This document shows, piece by piece, positions 7,287 through 13,867 of a stretch of DNA of 20,707 nt. The stretch comes from Bacteroidales bacterium (GTDB lineage Bacteria; Bacteroidota; Bacteroidia; Bacteroidales; VadinHA17), in contig JAAZAP010000043.1 in NCBI GenBank assembly GCA_012514255.1, forward strand, positions 1 to 20,707. The letters run 5' to 3'. How positions within the stretch are numbered: the first letter of the stretch is position 1; each line of letters opens with the position of its first letter. The notes under the pieces were generated by a model. The model was given only the letters and a program-made list of their open reading frames with translations, did not search any database and was not told the origin of the DNA. Made by a program: the position numbers and the translations under genes.

Positions 7287-9632
7287 ATGAAGACTTTGAT
7301 TAACAAAAACCTGTTACAGGGCTTGACTGCCGTACTTATCATGTCAGTGGCTCTGTTCTCATGCAAGAGTAATAATTATTCTACAGAGACGCAGTCTGAG
7401 CCTGTTGACCTTGTAAGTACACTTATGGGAACAGATTCAGAGTATCTTCTCTCCCACGGCAACACATACCCAGCTGTGGCGCTGCCCTTCGGAATGAATT
7501 TCTGGACCCCGCAGACACGCAGGAACGGTGATGGATGGGCGTATACATACGATGATCATAAGATCGTGGGCATCAAGCAGACACATCAGCCCAGCCCGTG
7601 GATCAATGATTACGCAGCCTTCTCACTTATGCCCGTAACCGGTGGCAACAGGCTCACCGGGGAACAGCGTGCATCATGGTTTTCACACAAGACCGAGGTG
7701 GCAACGCCCTACTATTACAATGTCTATCTGGCTGACTACGATATCACTGCCGAGGTGACACCCACTGACAGGGCGGCATTATTCAGGTTTACCTTCCCGG
7801 AGAACGATTCCTCAGCAGTGGTGGTGGATGCCTTTGCCGGAGGCTCCATGATAAAAATCATGCCTGGTAAAAGGATGGTGGCGGGCTATTGCAGGAATAA
7901 CCATGGGGGAGTGCCTGAGAACTTCCATAATTACTTCGTCATGGAGTTTGACCGCCCGTTTGATTTCTGGTCAGTGGTACTGGATGGCATTCCCGAAGCG
8001 GGAAGCACAGCAGTAGAGGGTGATCACGCGCAGGCTCTCATAGGATTCAGAACAGCCAGGGGAGAAGAGATTACCATCAGGGTAGCTTCATCATTTATCT
8101 CCCCTGAGCAGGCAATCATCAACCTGGAGAGGGAGACGGGCAGCATGAGCTTTGATGCCATCCGTGACGCGGGCAGGGAGAGATGGAACAGTGAACTGGG
8201 CCGCATAAGGATTGAGGGTGGCACGGATGACCAGCTGCGTACCTTCTATTCAACACTGTACCGTACGCTGCTCTTCCCGCGCATGTTCTACGAGTATGAC
8301 AATGATGGCAACATCATGCACTACAGCCCGTACAACGGAGAGATACTTCCGGGAAGACTCTTTACTGACAACGGCTTCTGGGATACATTCCGTGCCGCCA
8401 TGCCGTTGGTTACTCTAATGTACCCGGAGATGAGCTCCCATATCATGGAAGGACTGGTCAATGCATACCTGGAGAGCGGATGGCTTCCCGAGTGGGCAAG
8501 TCCGGGTCACCGTAACTGCATGATAGGAAGCAACTCCGCATCCCTGATTGCCGACGCTTACCTGAAAGGTATCAGAGGGTATAATATTGATACATTGTGG
8601 AATGCCCTCATGAAAAATACAAAGGGGCATGGCCCGGTTCATTCCGTTGGCAGATACGGTGCCGGATACTACAACAGCCTGGGATATGTTCCCTATGATG
8701 CAGGCATTAATGAGAATGTGGCGCGGACACTTGAGTATGCCTATGCCGACTGGTGTCTGTGGATGCTGGCACAGGCCCTCGAAAGGCCGCAGGAGGAGAT
8801 TGATCTCTTTGCAGCCCGGGCACTTAACTACCGGAATGTGTTTGATCATGAGAGTAAGTTGATGAGGGGACGGAACCTCGACGGCTCCTTTCAGTCGCCT
8901 TTCAGCCCCTACAAATGGGGTGACGCCTTTACCGAGGGCAACAGCTGGCATTATACCTGGAGCGTTTTTCATGATGTGGCAGGGCTGGCAGAGCTGATGG
9001 GAGGAGAGCGAGAGATGACCCGCATGCTCGACTCAGTGTTTGTTGTGCCGCCACTGTTTGACGACTCCTATTACGGTTTTCCCATCCATGAGATCCGTGA
9101 GATGCAGGTGATGAACATGGGAAACTATGCTCACGGCAACCAGCCCGTGCAGCATATGATCTACCTCTACAACTACACTTCCGAGTCCTGGAAGGCCCAG
9201 GCAAGGGTGCGCGAGGTGATGGACAGGCTGTACAACTACACTCCTGACGGTTACTGCGGCGACGAGGACAACGGGCAGACCTCGGCATGGTATGTCTTCA
9301 GCGCCCTGGGGTTCTATCCTGTCACTCCCGGTACCGGGGAGTATGTGCTTGGCTCTCCGCTATTCAGGAAGGCTACGGTGACTCTTGAAGATGGTAAGGA
9401 GCTGGTGATAGATGCACCGGAAAACAGCAGTCAGAACATCTATATGAAAAAAGCGCGATTGAATGGTCGGGGCCTGGACGTGAACTATGTAACCCATGAG
9501 CAGCTCACTGCCGGCGGCACTCTGGAGTTTGCCATGAGCCACGAGCCGGAGTGGGGACGTAGCACCGGAGTTTCAGCACGACCTTACTCCATGAGCAATC
9601 ATAAAGAACAAAACAAAAAAGAAAAGAAATAA
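7287..9632 (+). CDS. GH92 alpha-mannosidase lipoprotein, probably alpha-1,2-specific
   Basis: Calcium-dependent inverting exo-alpha-mannosidase of family GH92, 781 residues. The signal peptide ends in the lipobox LFSC (Cys26), so it is surface- or periplasm-anchored. GH92 landmarks: TLMGTDSEYLLSHGNTYPAV near the N-terminus, TEGNSWHYTW, AHGNQPVQHMIYLYNY, GDEDNGQTSAWYV and SALGFYPVTPG. Compared with the characterised B. thetaiotaomicron enzyme BT3990 (numbers from memory), catalytic acid Glu533 corresponds to Glu550, the base pair Asp642/Asp644 to Asp659/Asp661, and the +1-subsite residues Trp88, His584 and Glu585 to Trp105, His601 and Glu602, all at a constant offset of 17. This predicts an active enzyme preferring alpha-1,2-linked mannose. 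No SusC/SusD genes lie nearby, unlike a typical glycan-utilisation locus. The last 12 residues are Lys-rich and encode the A-rich leader of the next gene. Confidence 0.95.
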   Translation: MKTLINKNLLQGLTAVLIMSVALFSCKSNNYSTETQSEPVDLVSTLMGTDSEYLLSHGNTYPAVALPFGMNFWTPQTRRNGDGWAYTYDDHKIVGIKQTHQPSPWINDYAAFSLMPVTGGNRLTGEQRASWFSHKTEVATPYYYNVYLADYDITAEVTPTDRAALFRFTFPENDSSAVVVDAFAGGSMIKIMPGKRMVAGYCRNNHGGVPENFHNYFVMEFDRPFDFWSVVLDGIPEAGSTAVEGDHAQALIGFRTARGEEITIRVASSFISPEQAIINLERETGSMSFDAIRDAGRERWNSELGRIRIEGGTDDQLRTFYSTLYRTLLFPRMFYEYDNDGNIMHYSPYNGEILPGRLFTDNGFWDTFRAAMPLVTLMYPEMSSHIMEGLVNAYLESGWLPEWASPGHRNCMIGSNSASLIADAYLKGIRGYNIDTLWNALMKNTKGHGPVHSVGRYGAGYYNSLGYVPYDAGINENVARTLEYAYADWCLWMLAQALERPQEEIDLFAARALNYRNVFDHESKLMRGRNLDGSFQSPFSPYKWGDAFTEGNSWHYTWSVFHDVAGLAELMGGEREMTRMLDSVFVVPPLFDDSYYGFPIHEIREMQVMNMGNYAHGNQPVQHMIYLYNYTSESWKAQARVREVMDRLYNYTPDGYCGDEDNGQTSAWYVFSALGFYPVTPGTGEYVLGSPLFRKATVTLEDGKELVIDAPENSSQNIYMKKARLNGRGLDVNYVTHEQLTAGGTLEFAMSHEPEWGRSTGVSARPYSMSNHKEQNKKEKK

Positions 9633-9633
9633 G
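9596..9633 (+). promoter_or_regulatory. A-rich translation-initiation leader inside the GH92 tail
   Basis: The bases just before the ATG at 9634 are almost all purine, chiefly A, and include no Shine-Dalgarno GGAGG. Bacteroidota rely on A-rich, unstructured leaders rather than on SD pairing. Here the leader is formed by the Lys-rich C-terminal codons of the GH92 gene, so one stretch serves both as a protein tail and as a start signal. Confidence 0.45.
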
Positions 9634-10545
9634 ATGGCCACACTCAGATTAAAGGGGATATTCCCACCACTACCAACATCCTTTGACAGGGATGAGAATC
9701 TTTTGCCTGAGATGATCAGGTCCAATATAGTGAAGCTCTCGGAATATGACCTTGCGGGCTTTCTAATACTGGGTTCCAACGGTGAGCAGGTGATGCTTTC
9801 ACATACGGAGAAGAGGCAGGCCGTTGCTGCTGCCAGGGAGGCGCTGCCGGAAGGACGCCTGCTTCTGGCAGGTACTGGCTGCCCGTCGACCCGTGAGACT
9901 ATCTCCCTTACCAGGTCTGCGGCAGAAGAGGGTGCGCACGCCGTCCTGGTGATCAATCCCTCATATTACAGGGGAAACATGAACCATGACGAGTTGGTGA
10001 GGCACTATTTTGATGTGGCTGATGCTTCGCCGGTGCCGGTCCTGGTATATAATATGCCGGCAAATACAGGTATTGATATGAATGCGCGCATGATAATTGC
10101 CATGGCTGAGCATCCCAATATTATCGGGTTAAAGGAGTCAGGCGGCAATGTGGCTAAGATGGGCGAGATATTGGGCAATGTCAGGCCCGGTTTCCAGGTG
10201 CTTGCCGGCGGGGCCGGCTTTCTGCTTCCGGCCCTTTCTGTGGGTGCCGTGGGCGGCATTCTGGCCGGTGCAAATATTGCCCCCGGACACTGCCTGGATA
10301 TCTTCAATGCATTTGCTGCCGGTGACATGATCCGCGCCAGGCAGCTGCAGCAACGGATCATTCCTCTCAATGCAGCTGTGACGGCCCGCTGGGGCGTGCC
10401 TGCCCTGAAGGCAGCAATGGATGAGCTCGGACTGTATGGCGGACATGTGAGAAGACCCCTCCTGCCACTCAGGGATGAGACAGGAAAGGAACTTCTTGAG
10501 CTGATGAGAGGTAATGGACTCAATCTTTACAGGCAAAAACATTAA
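9634..10545 (+). CDS. DapA-superfamily aldolase, 4-hydroxy-2-oxoglutarate aldolase (HOGA1)-like
   Basis: Class I (Schiff-base) aldolase of the DHDPS/NAL superfamily, 303 residues, cytoplasmic. Core residues are present: GSNGE (47-51) for the carboxylate of pyruvate, catalytic-type Tyr139 in VLVYNMPANTG, and Schiff-base Lys167 in GLKESGG. Beyond the shared fold, many stretches follow animal HOGA1 as I recall it rather than DapA: LKGIFPP, RLLLAGTGCPST, PSYYRGNM, NTGIDM, GFQVLAGGAGFL, GAVGGI, NAAVTARWGVPALK and YGGHVRRPL. HOGA1 splits 4-hydroxy-2-oxoglutarate into pyruvate and glyoxylate. The next gene encodes a glyoxylate-using aminotransferase, which supports this reading. Alternatives in the same subfamily are fungal 2-keto-3-deoxy-L-galactonate aldolases (LGA1 type) and other sugar-acid aldolases. 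It starts one base after the GH92 stop. Family is certain; substrate is a moderate inference. Confidence 0.85.
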   Translation: MATLRLKGIFPPLPTSFDRDENLLPEMIRSNIVKLSEYDLAGFLILGSNGEQVMLSHTEKRQAVAAAREALPEGRLLLAGTGCPSTRETISLTRSAAEEGAHAVLVINPSYYRGNMNHDELVRHYFDVADASPVPVLVYNMPANTGIDMNARMIIAMAEHPNIIGLKESGGNVAKMGEILGNVRPGFQVLAGGAGFLLPALSVGAVGGILAGANIAPGHCLDIFNAFAAGDMIRARQLQQRIIPLNAAVTARWGVPALKAAMDELGLYGGHVRRPLLPLRDETGKELLELMRGNGLNLYRQKH

Positions 10546-10551
10546 CAGACT

Positions 10552-11673
10552 ATGAAAGGAAGAAAACTATTGATGATACCCGGCCCTATAGAGTTTGAGC
10601 CGGAGGTGATGATGGCTGCGGGAGCGCCGACAACCAGTCATGTGGCACCGGATTTCATTGAAACATTCGGCAGGGCGCTGGAGATGATGAGGGAGGTGTG
10701 GCTGGCACCTTCAGGTCAGCCTTTCATCATGGCAGGCAGTGGTACGCTTGCAATGGATATGGCCGGTGCTAATCTCATTGAGCCCGGAGACAGGGCGCTG
10801 GTGATATCAACGGGTTACTTCGGGGAGAGATACGCCGAGCTGCTGAAACGTTACGGCGCCACGGTCACCATGCTGACAGCCGCCACAGGGGATGTGGTCG
10901 GTCACAGGACTGTTGAGGAGGAGCTCAAGAAGTCACGGTACAAGCTTATGACCTTTACACATGTTGATACCTCCACCGCCGTCAGGGTGGACCCGGAGCC
11001 TCTGTCGGCGCTGGGAGAGAAATATGGTGTCATCACCCTCCTTGATGGTGTCTGTTCGGTGGCCGGTGAAGAGATAAAGCAGGAAGAGTGGAAGACAGAC
11101 GTTGTGCTCACAGCCTCGCAGAAGGCTGTGGGAGTGCCCCCGGGACTGGCCCTGATGGTAGTATCAGACCGCGCCATGGAGGCATGGAGGAAGCGGAAGA
11201 GCCCGGTGGGCAGCTATTACAGCGACTGGACTCACTGGTTGCCGGTGATGAAGGCCTACGAGGAGAGGCGCCCCGCATACTTTGGCACCCCGGCAGTGAA
11301 CCTGGTATGTGGTCTTGAGGTGAGTCTCAGACTGATACTGAAGGAGGGCATGGAGGCCCGGTTCAGAAGGCACAGGGAGCTGGGCGCTGCATTCCGCGAA
11401 GCAGTGAAGGAGATGGGAATGAAAGTGATTCCCGTCAGCGAGGAGTTGTGCGCCAACACACTCTCGGCACCCTTATATCCCGAAGGAGTAATTGCAAAAG
11501 ACTTTATGAAGGCTATGGCTTCATCAGGGGTGATAGTTGCAGGAGGACTGCTCCCGGGAATGAAGGATGATTATTTCAGGGTGGGGCATATGGGAGCGGT
11601 AACCCGTGGAGACATACTGACCGCTGTTGATGCAATAGAGCGAGCCCTGTCAGAGTGCGGATACAGGAAATAA
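10552..11673 (+). CDS. Alanine:glyoxylate aminotransferase-like class V aminotransferase
   Basis: PLP-dependent fold-type I enzyme, 373 residues, of the AGXT/AGX1/serine-pyruvate aminotransferase group. Landmarks: the N-terminus LLMIPGPIEFEPEVM, AGSGTLAMDM (cofactor phosphate region), VISTGYFGERYAE, THVDTSTAVRVDPE, LLDGVCSVAGEE with Asp165 to hold the pyridine nitrogen, TASQKAVGVPPGL with Schiff-base Lys191, YFGTPAVNL, and the C-terminal GGLLPGMKDDYFRVGHMG where Arg343 would bind the substrate carboxylate. These stretches resemble yeast AGX1, as remembered, throughout. The expected reaction is glyoxylate plus an amino donor (alanine or serine) to glycine plus a 2-oxoacid. It starts 6 nt after the HOGA1-like gene and is probably the last gene of the operon. 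An alternative is phosphonate-type 2-aminoethyl transaminase (PhnW); the sequence fits AGT better and no phosphonate genes are nearby. Confidence 0.88.
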   Translation: MKGRKLLMIPGPIEFEPEVMMAAGAPTTSHVAPDFIETFGRALEMMREVWLAPSGQPFIMAGSGTLAMDMAGANLIEPGDRALVISTGYFGERYAELLKRYGATVTMLTAATGDVVGHRTVEEELKKSRYKLMTFTHVDTSTAVRVDPEPLSALGEKYGVITLLDGVCSVAGEEIKQEEWKTDVVLTASQKAVGVPPGLALMVVSDRAMEAWRKRKSPVGSYYSDWTHWLPVMKAYEERRPAYFGTPAVNLVCGLEVSLRLILKEGMEARFRRHRELGAAFREAVKEMGMKVIPVSEELCANTLSAPLYPEGVIAKDFMKAMASSGVIVAGGLLPGMKDDYFRVGHMGAVTRGDILTAVDAIERALSECGYRK

Positions 11674-11675
11674 CG

Positions 11676-11683
11676 TAAATTTG
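11676..11683 (+). promoter_or_regulatory. Bacteroidota -7 element before yqeY
   Basis: TAAATTTG is an exact match to TAnnTTTG, three bases after the aminotransferase stop and 34 nt before the yqeY-like ATG at 11718. No clear TTTG -33 box lies 19-21 nt upstream. It suggests this gene is transcribed separately from the five-gene operon. Confidence 0.45.
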
Positions 11684-11717
11684 TTATAGTCTTACAAACA
11701 TAAAATATATCAGTAAC

Positions 11718-12167
11718 ATGTCACTTACAGAGAAAATTACCGGAGACCTGATGGCGGCCATGAAGGCGAAAGACAAGAAGGTGCTTGAAGCTCTCAGGGC
11801 GGCGAAGACCGCCTTCATCCTGGCCAGGTCTGAGAGAGGGCAGGATGCGGTACTGAGTGAAGAGCAGGAGATGAAGATCATTCGTAAGCTCGTCAAGCAG
11901 AGGAAGGAGTCAGCTGCCATCTACAGAGAGCAGAACCGACCTGACCTCTATGAGAAGGAGGAGAGTGAAGCCGAGGTACTTGAAGCATACCTTCCTGCAG
12001 CAATGAGCGATAAGGAGCTGGAGACGGTGATTAAGGAGATAATCAACCGTGTGGGGGCCAGGGGCCCCTCAGACATGGGAAGGGTGATGGGTACTGCTAC
12101 AAAGGAATTGGCTGGCAGGGCCGAAGGCAGAGAAATATCTGCAAAGGTTAAACAATTGCTGGGCTGA
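11718..12167 (+). CDS. GatB/YqeY domain protein
   Basis: Soluble protein of 149 residues, the usual YqeY size, related to the C-terminal tRNA-recognition region of the GatB amidotransferase subunit. Diagnostic stretches: LKAKDK-type start (MAAMKAKDKKVLEALRAAK), IRKLVKQRKESAAIYREQNRPDL, EAEVLEAYLPAAMSDKELE, the glycine-containing loop PSDMGRVMGTATKELAGRAEG, and the end VKQLLG. Free-standing YqeY proteins are widespread, often near rpsU or tRNA-modification genes; their exact role is unsettled. Here it stands alone between an aminotransferase gene and a convergent HD gene and has a plausible promoter of its own. Confidence 0.92.
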   Translation: MSLTEKITGDLMAAMKAKDKKVLEALRAAKTAFILARSERGQDAVLSEEQEMKIIRKLVKQRKESAAIYREQNRPDLYEKEESEAEVLEAYLPAAMSDKELETVIKEIINRVGARGPSDMGRVMGTATKELAGRAEGREISAKVKQLLG

Positions 12168-12220
12168 GCTGTTCTGAACCTGACACCATGGCTACAGCCA
12201 GGTAAACGGTCATGTTCCGG

Positions 12221-12306
12221 GCGCCTGACCATCATTGCTCGCGCATGCAGCCCTCTTCAATACCCCGCGCCTGACCATTGCTGCTCCCGCATTCAGCCCT
12301 CTTCAG
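12221..12306. repeat. Imperfect tandem repeat at the HD gene 3' end
   Basis: The 40 bases 12221-12260 and 12267-12306 agree at 34 positions (period 46). The right copy contains the last codons and the stop (12293-12295) of the HD gene; the left copy has the stop complement changed from tca to gca and lies in the gap to yqeY. Both copies begin gcgcctgacc and share cagccctcttca. Confidence 0.65.
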
Positions 12307-12883
12307 CATCAGGCGCTGTGCCGTTGTTCCTCTTACATTCAAGCATCCTGAGGATCTGGCGCCGCTTGGCAACAAGGTCTGTAAGCTCTATGAGCATGTC
12401 AGGATTGACTCTCATGGCCATAGGGATCACATACTTCTCCGTCTGGTCAAGATAGTCCGATATCTTCTGTTCTGACTGTATATCACGATGCAGGTCAGTG
12501 AGATTACTGATTCTGTCAGCACATTTGAGAAGCATGGCATTGACTGATCCGTATTCAAGGAGACGCTGCAGGTACTGTTCCTTTGACTCTTCCTTCCTCC
12601 TGGTGACTTCCAGAACCAGCTTGACAACATCGGTACCATCACTGTCAATCCACCTGATCTCGTCAACCTGTGTCTCAGGCAGGTCTTCAAGAAGGTCATG
12701 CAGCAGGGAGGCCTTGAGAAGTACACTGTTGGTAAAGAACTTATAGTCGAGCAGAATACCCAGGGTTGAGAAACAGTGACGGAACTGGTTGCCTCCGACC
12801 GCCCTCTGCACGCTTATGAGGGCTGTTGCTTTCAGGATATATGGTGCCAGCACCAGGTTCTTCAGTATCTCCAGGGTAGTCAT
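12293..12883 (-). CDS. Small HD-domain protein of the SpoT hydrolase type
   Basis: Soluble 196-residue HD phosphohydrolase. The order of metal and catalytic residues matches the (p)ppGpp hydrolase domain of Rel/SpoT: Arg35-His36 (FRHCFST), His62-Asp63 with Glu66-Asp67 in LLHDLLED, EVTRRKEES (92-100, at the place of SpoT VTKL), and CADRISNLTDL with Asp123 and Asn127. No synthetase, TGS or ACT domain follows, so it has the layout of a small alarmone hydrolase or MESH1-like protein, with a C-terminal helical extension ending in an acidic tail. The substrate could be ppGpp or another nucleotide; the motif set fits alarmone hydrolysis but does not prove it. The gene is monocistronic on the minus strand. 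Just upstream is a perfect inverted repeat, CGTGTT-TTT-AACACG (12919-12933). Confidence 0.8.
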   Translation of the reverse strand: MTTLEILKNLVLAPYILKATALISVQRAVGGNQFRHCFSTLGILLDYKFFTNSVLLKASLLHDLLEDLPETQVDEIRWIDSDGTDVVKLVLEVTRRKEESKEQYLQRLLEYGSVNAMLLKCADRISNLTDLHRDIQSEQKISDYLDQTEKYVIPMAMRVNPDMLIELTDLVAKRRQILRMLECKRNNGTAPDAEEG

Positions 12884-12918
12884 AGAGGCAGGTTAAAAAC
12901 TCTAAAATTAAATAACTC

Positions 12919-12933
12919 CGTGTTTTTAACACG
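12919..12933. repeat. Perfect 6-bp inverted repeat upstream of the HD gene
   Basis: CGTGTT, a TTT loop and AACACG lie 36 nt upstream of the HD gene start (minus strand), in an AT-rich stretch between it and pdxH. It could be a regulator site or a short RNA hairpin. It has no adjacent U-tract, so it is not a standard terminator for pdxH. Confidence 0.35.
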
Positions 12934-13080
12934 TTATGACCTCATACAATTATGAACAGTCTGTCCACAATATCAACCGCTATTCCGGGCTACCGGGTCC
13001 GGTCCCGGATATTTCTGCTGGCGCTTTTCCAGCCTGAGTATGCATAGTTGCGGGGCGATTACCGGTATACATGAATGATG

Positions 13081-13112
13081 CATCAGGCAATCATGGATAA
13101 AGCAGCCTGATG
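13081..13112. repeat. 8-bp inverted repeat across the pdxH stop
   Basis: CATCAGGC (13081-13088) and GCCTGATG (13105-13112) form a perfect stem with a 16-nt loop containing the pdxH stop at 13091-13093. No T-run follows on the minus strand, so it is not a typical intrinsic terminator; an mRNA 3'-end stem is possible. Confidence 0.35.
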
Positions 13113-13747
13113 GTCCAGCCCGGGTCATTCTCGTTCCTGGAATAGAGTATCCTGTCATGCAGGCGATGTTCCCGGCCCTGCCAGAACTCCAGGTAATCGG
13201 GTTCGAGGCGATATCCTCCCCAGTGCGGTGGCCTTGGGACGGGACGGTCCCTGTACTGCTCATCTATCTCACGTGCTGTCCGTTCAAGGAGCTCCCTGCT
13301 CTCGAGGAACCGGCTCTGCAGTGAGGCCAGGGCACTGATCTGGCTTTCCCGCGGCCGGCTTCTGAAGTAAGCGTCAGACTCCTCTGCAGGCAGCTTTGAT
13401 ACACGTCCGCCAATCCTTACCTGCCTGTATAGTTCGTTCCAGAAGAATGTCATAGCTGCATGGCTGTTCTGCTCCAGTTCATCACCCTTGCGGCTGCCGT
13501 AACTGGTAAAAAAGGTAAATCCCTGCCGGTTGAAGTCGCGCAGCAGAACAATCCTTCCAGACGGTCTTCCCGAAGAATCTGCTGTAGCCAGGTGCAGAGC
13601 GTTCGGATCCCTGATCTTGTTCGCGATGGCGTCCTCCATCCATTTCCCGAACTGGTCAACAGGGTCATTTTCAAAATCCGAAAGGTCCAGGCCTTCACCG
13701 TGGTAATCACTCCTCATCAGGGTGGTCATTCTTCGTACTGAATTCAT
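13091..13747 (-). CDS. pdxH: Pyridoxamine 5'-phosphate oxidase
   Basis: FMN-dependent oxidase that turns pyridoxine or pyridoxamine 5'-phosphate into pyridoxal 5'-phosphate, using O2 in characterised members. The 218 residues match the family over the full length: DPNALHLATAD, RIVLLRDFNRQGFTFFTSYGSRKG (FMN phosphate region), FFWNELYRQVRIGG, SRPRESQISALAS, PPHWGGYRLEPDYLEFWQG, EHRLHDR, and a C-terminal WTIRLLYP corresponding to the usual W-x-I-x-RL-x-P end. The start at ATG 13747 gives a normal N-terminal arm; Met7 and Met11 are possible alternatives. The gene stands alone on the minus strand, divergent from the LysM gene. PLP made here would serve, among others, the class V aminotransferase in this window. 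Confidence 0.95.
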   Translation of the reverse strand: MNSVRRMTTLMRSDYHGEGLDLSDFENDPVDQFGKWMEDAIANKIRDPNALHLATADSSGRPSGRIVLLRDFNRQGFTFFTSYGSRKGDELEQNSHAAMTFFWNELYRQVRIGGRVSKLPAEESDAYFRSRPRESQISALASLQSRFLESRELLERTAREIDEQYRDRPVPRPPHWGGYRLEPDYLEFWQGREHRLHDRILYSRNENDPGWTIRLLYP

Positions 13748-13839
13748 TATGTGCTTAATGGTTATTCTCTCTACAGAATAACACTTTATGGATAATTATG
13801 TTTAGTTTATGCCGGTGGTTCTCATTTATATGAAAATGT

Positions 13840-13847
13840 TACCTTTG
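13840..13847 (+). promoter_or_regulatory. Bacteroidota -7 element before the LysM gene
   Basis: TACCTTTG is an exact match to TAnnTTTG, 20 nt upstream of the ATG at 13868. The -33 box is poorly conserved. The position in the divergent gap between pdxH and the LysM gene fits a promoter with a short leader. Confidence 0.5.
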
Positions 13848-13867
13848 TTCGTGAAATAATAAAGAGT

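Noticed and set aside
9132..9158. GH92 motif GNQP (Gln619) where many relatives have GNEP, taken at first as loss of the catalytic acid and a hint of mannosyl-phosphate hydrolase activity.
   Set aside because: The catalytic acid of BT3990 (Glu533) lies 111 residues before Asp644; the same spacing here points to Glu550 in TEGNSWHY, which is intact. Gln619 is a different position.
9634..10545. Annotation as DapA (4-hydroxy-tetrahydrodipicolinate synthase).
   Set aside because: The fold and Schiff-base Lys are shared, but the GSNGE, YYRGNM, NAAVTARWG and YGGHVRRPL stretches follow HOGA1-type enzymes, and no lysine-pathway genes are near.
12168..12306. Repeats at the HD gene end as a small CRISPR array or REP cluster.
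   Set aside because: There are only two imperfect copies, without regular spacers, and one is coding; it reads as a local tandem duplication.
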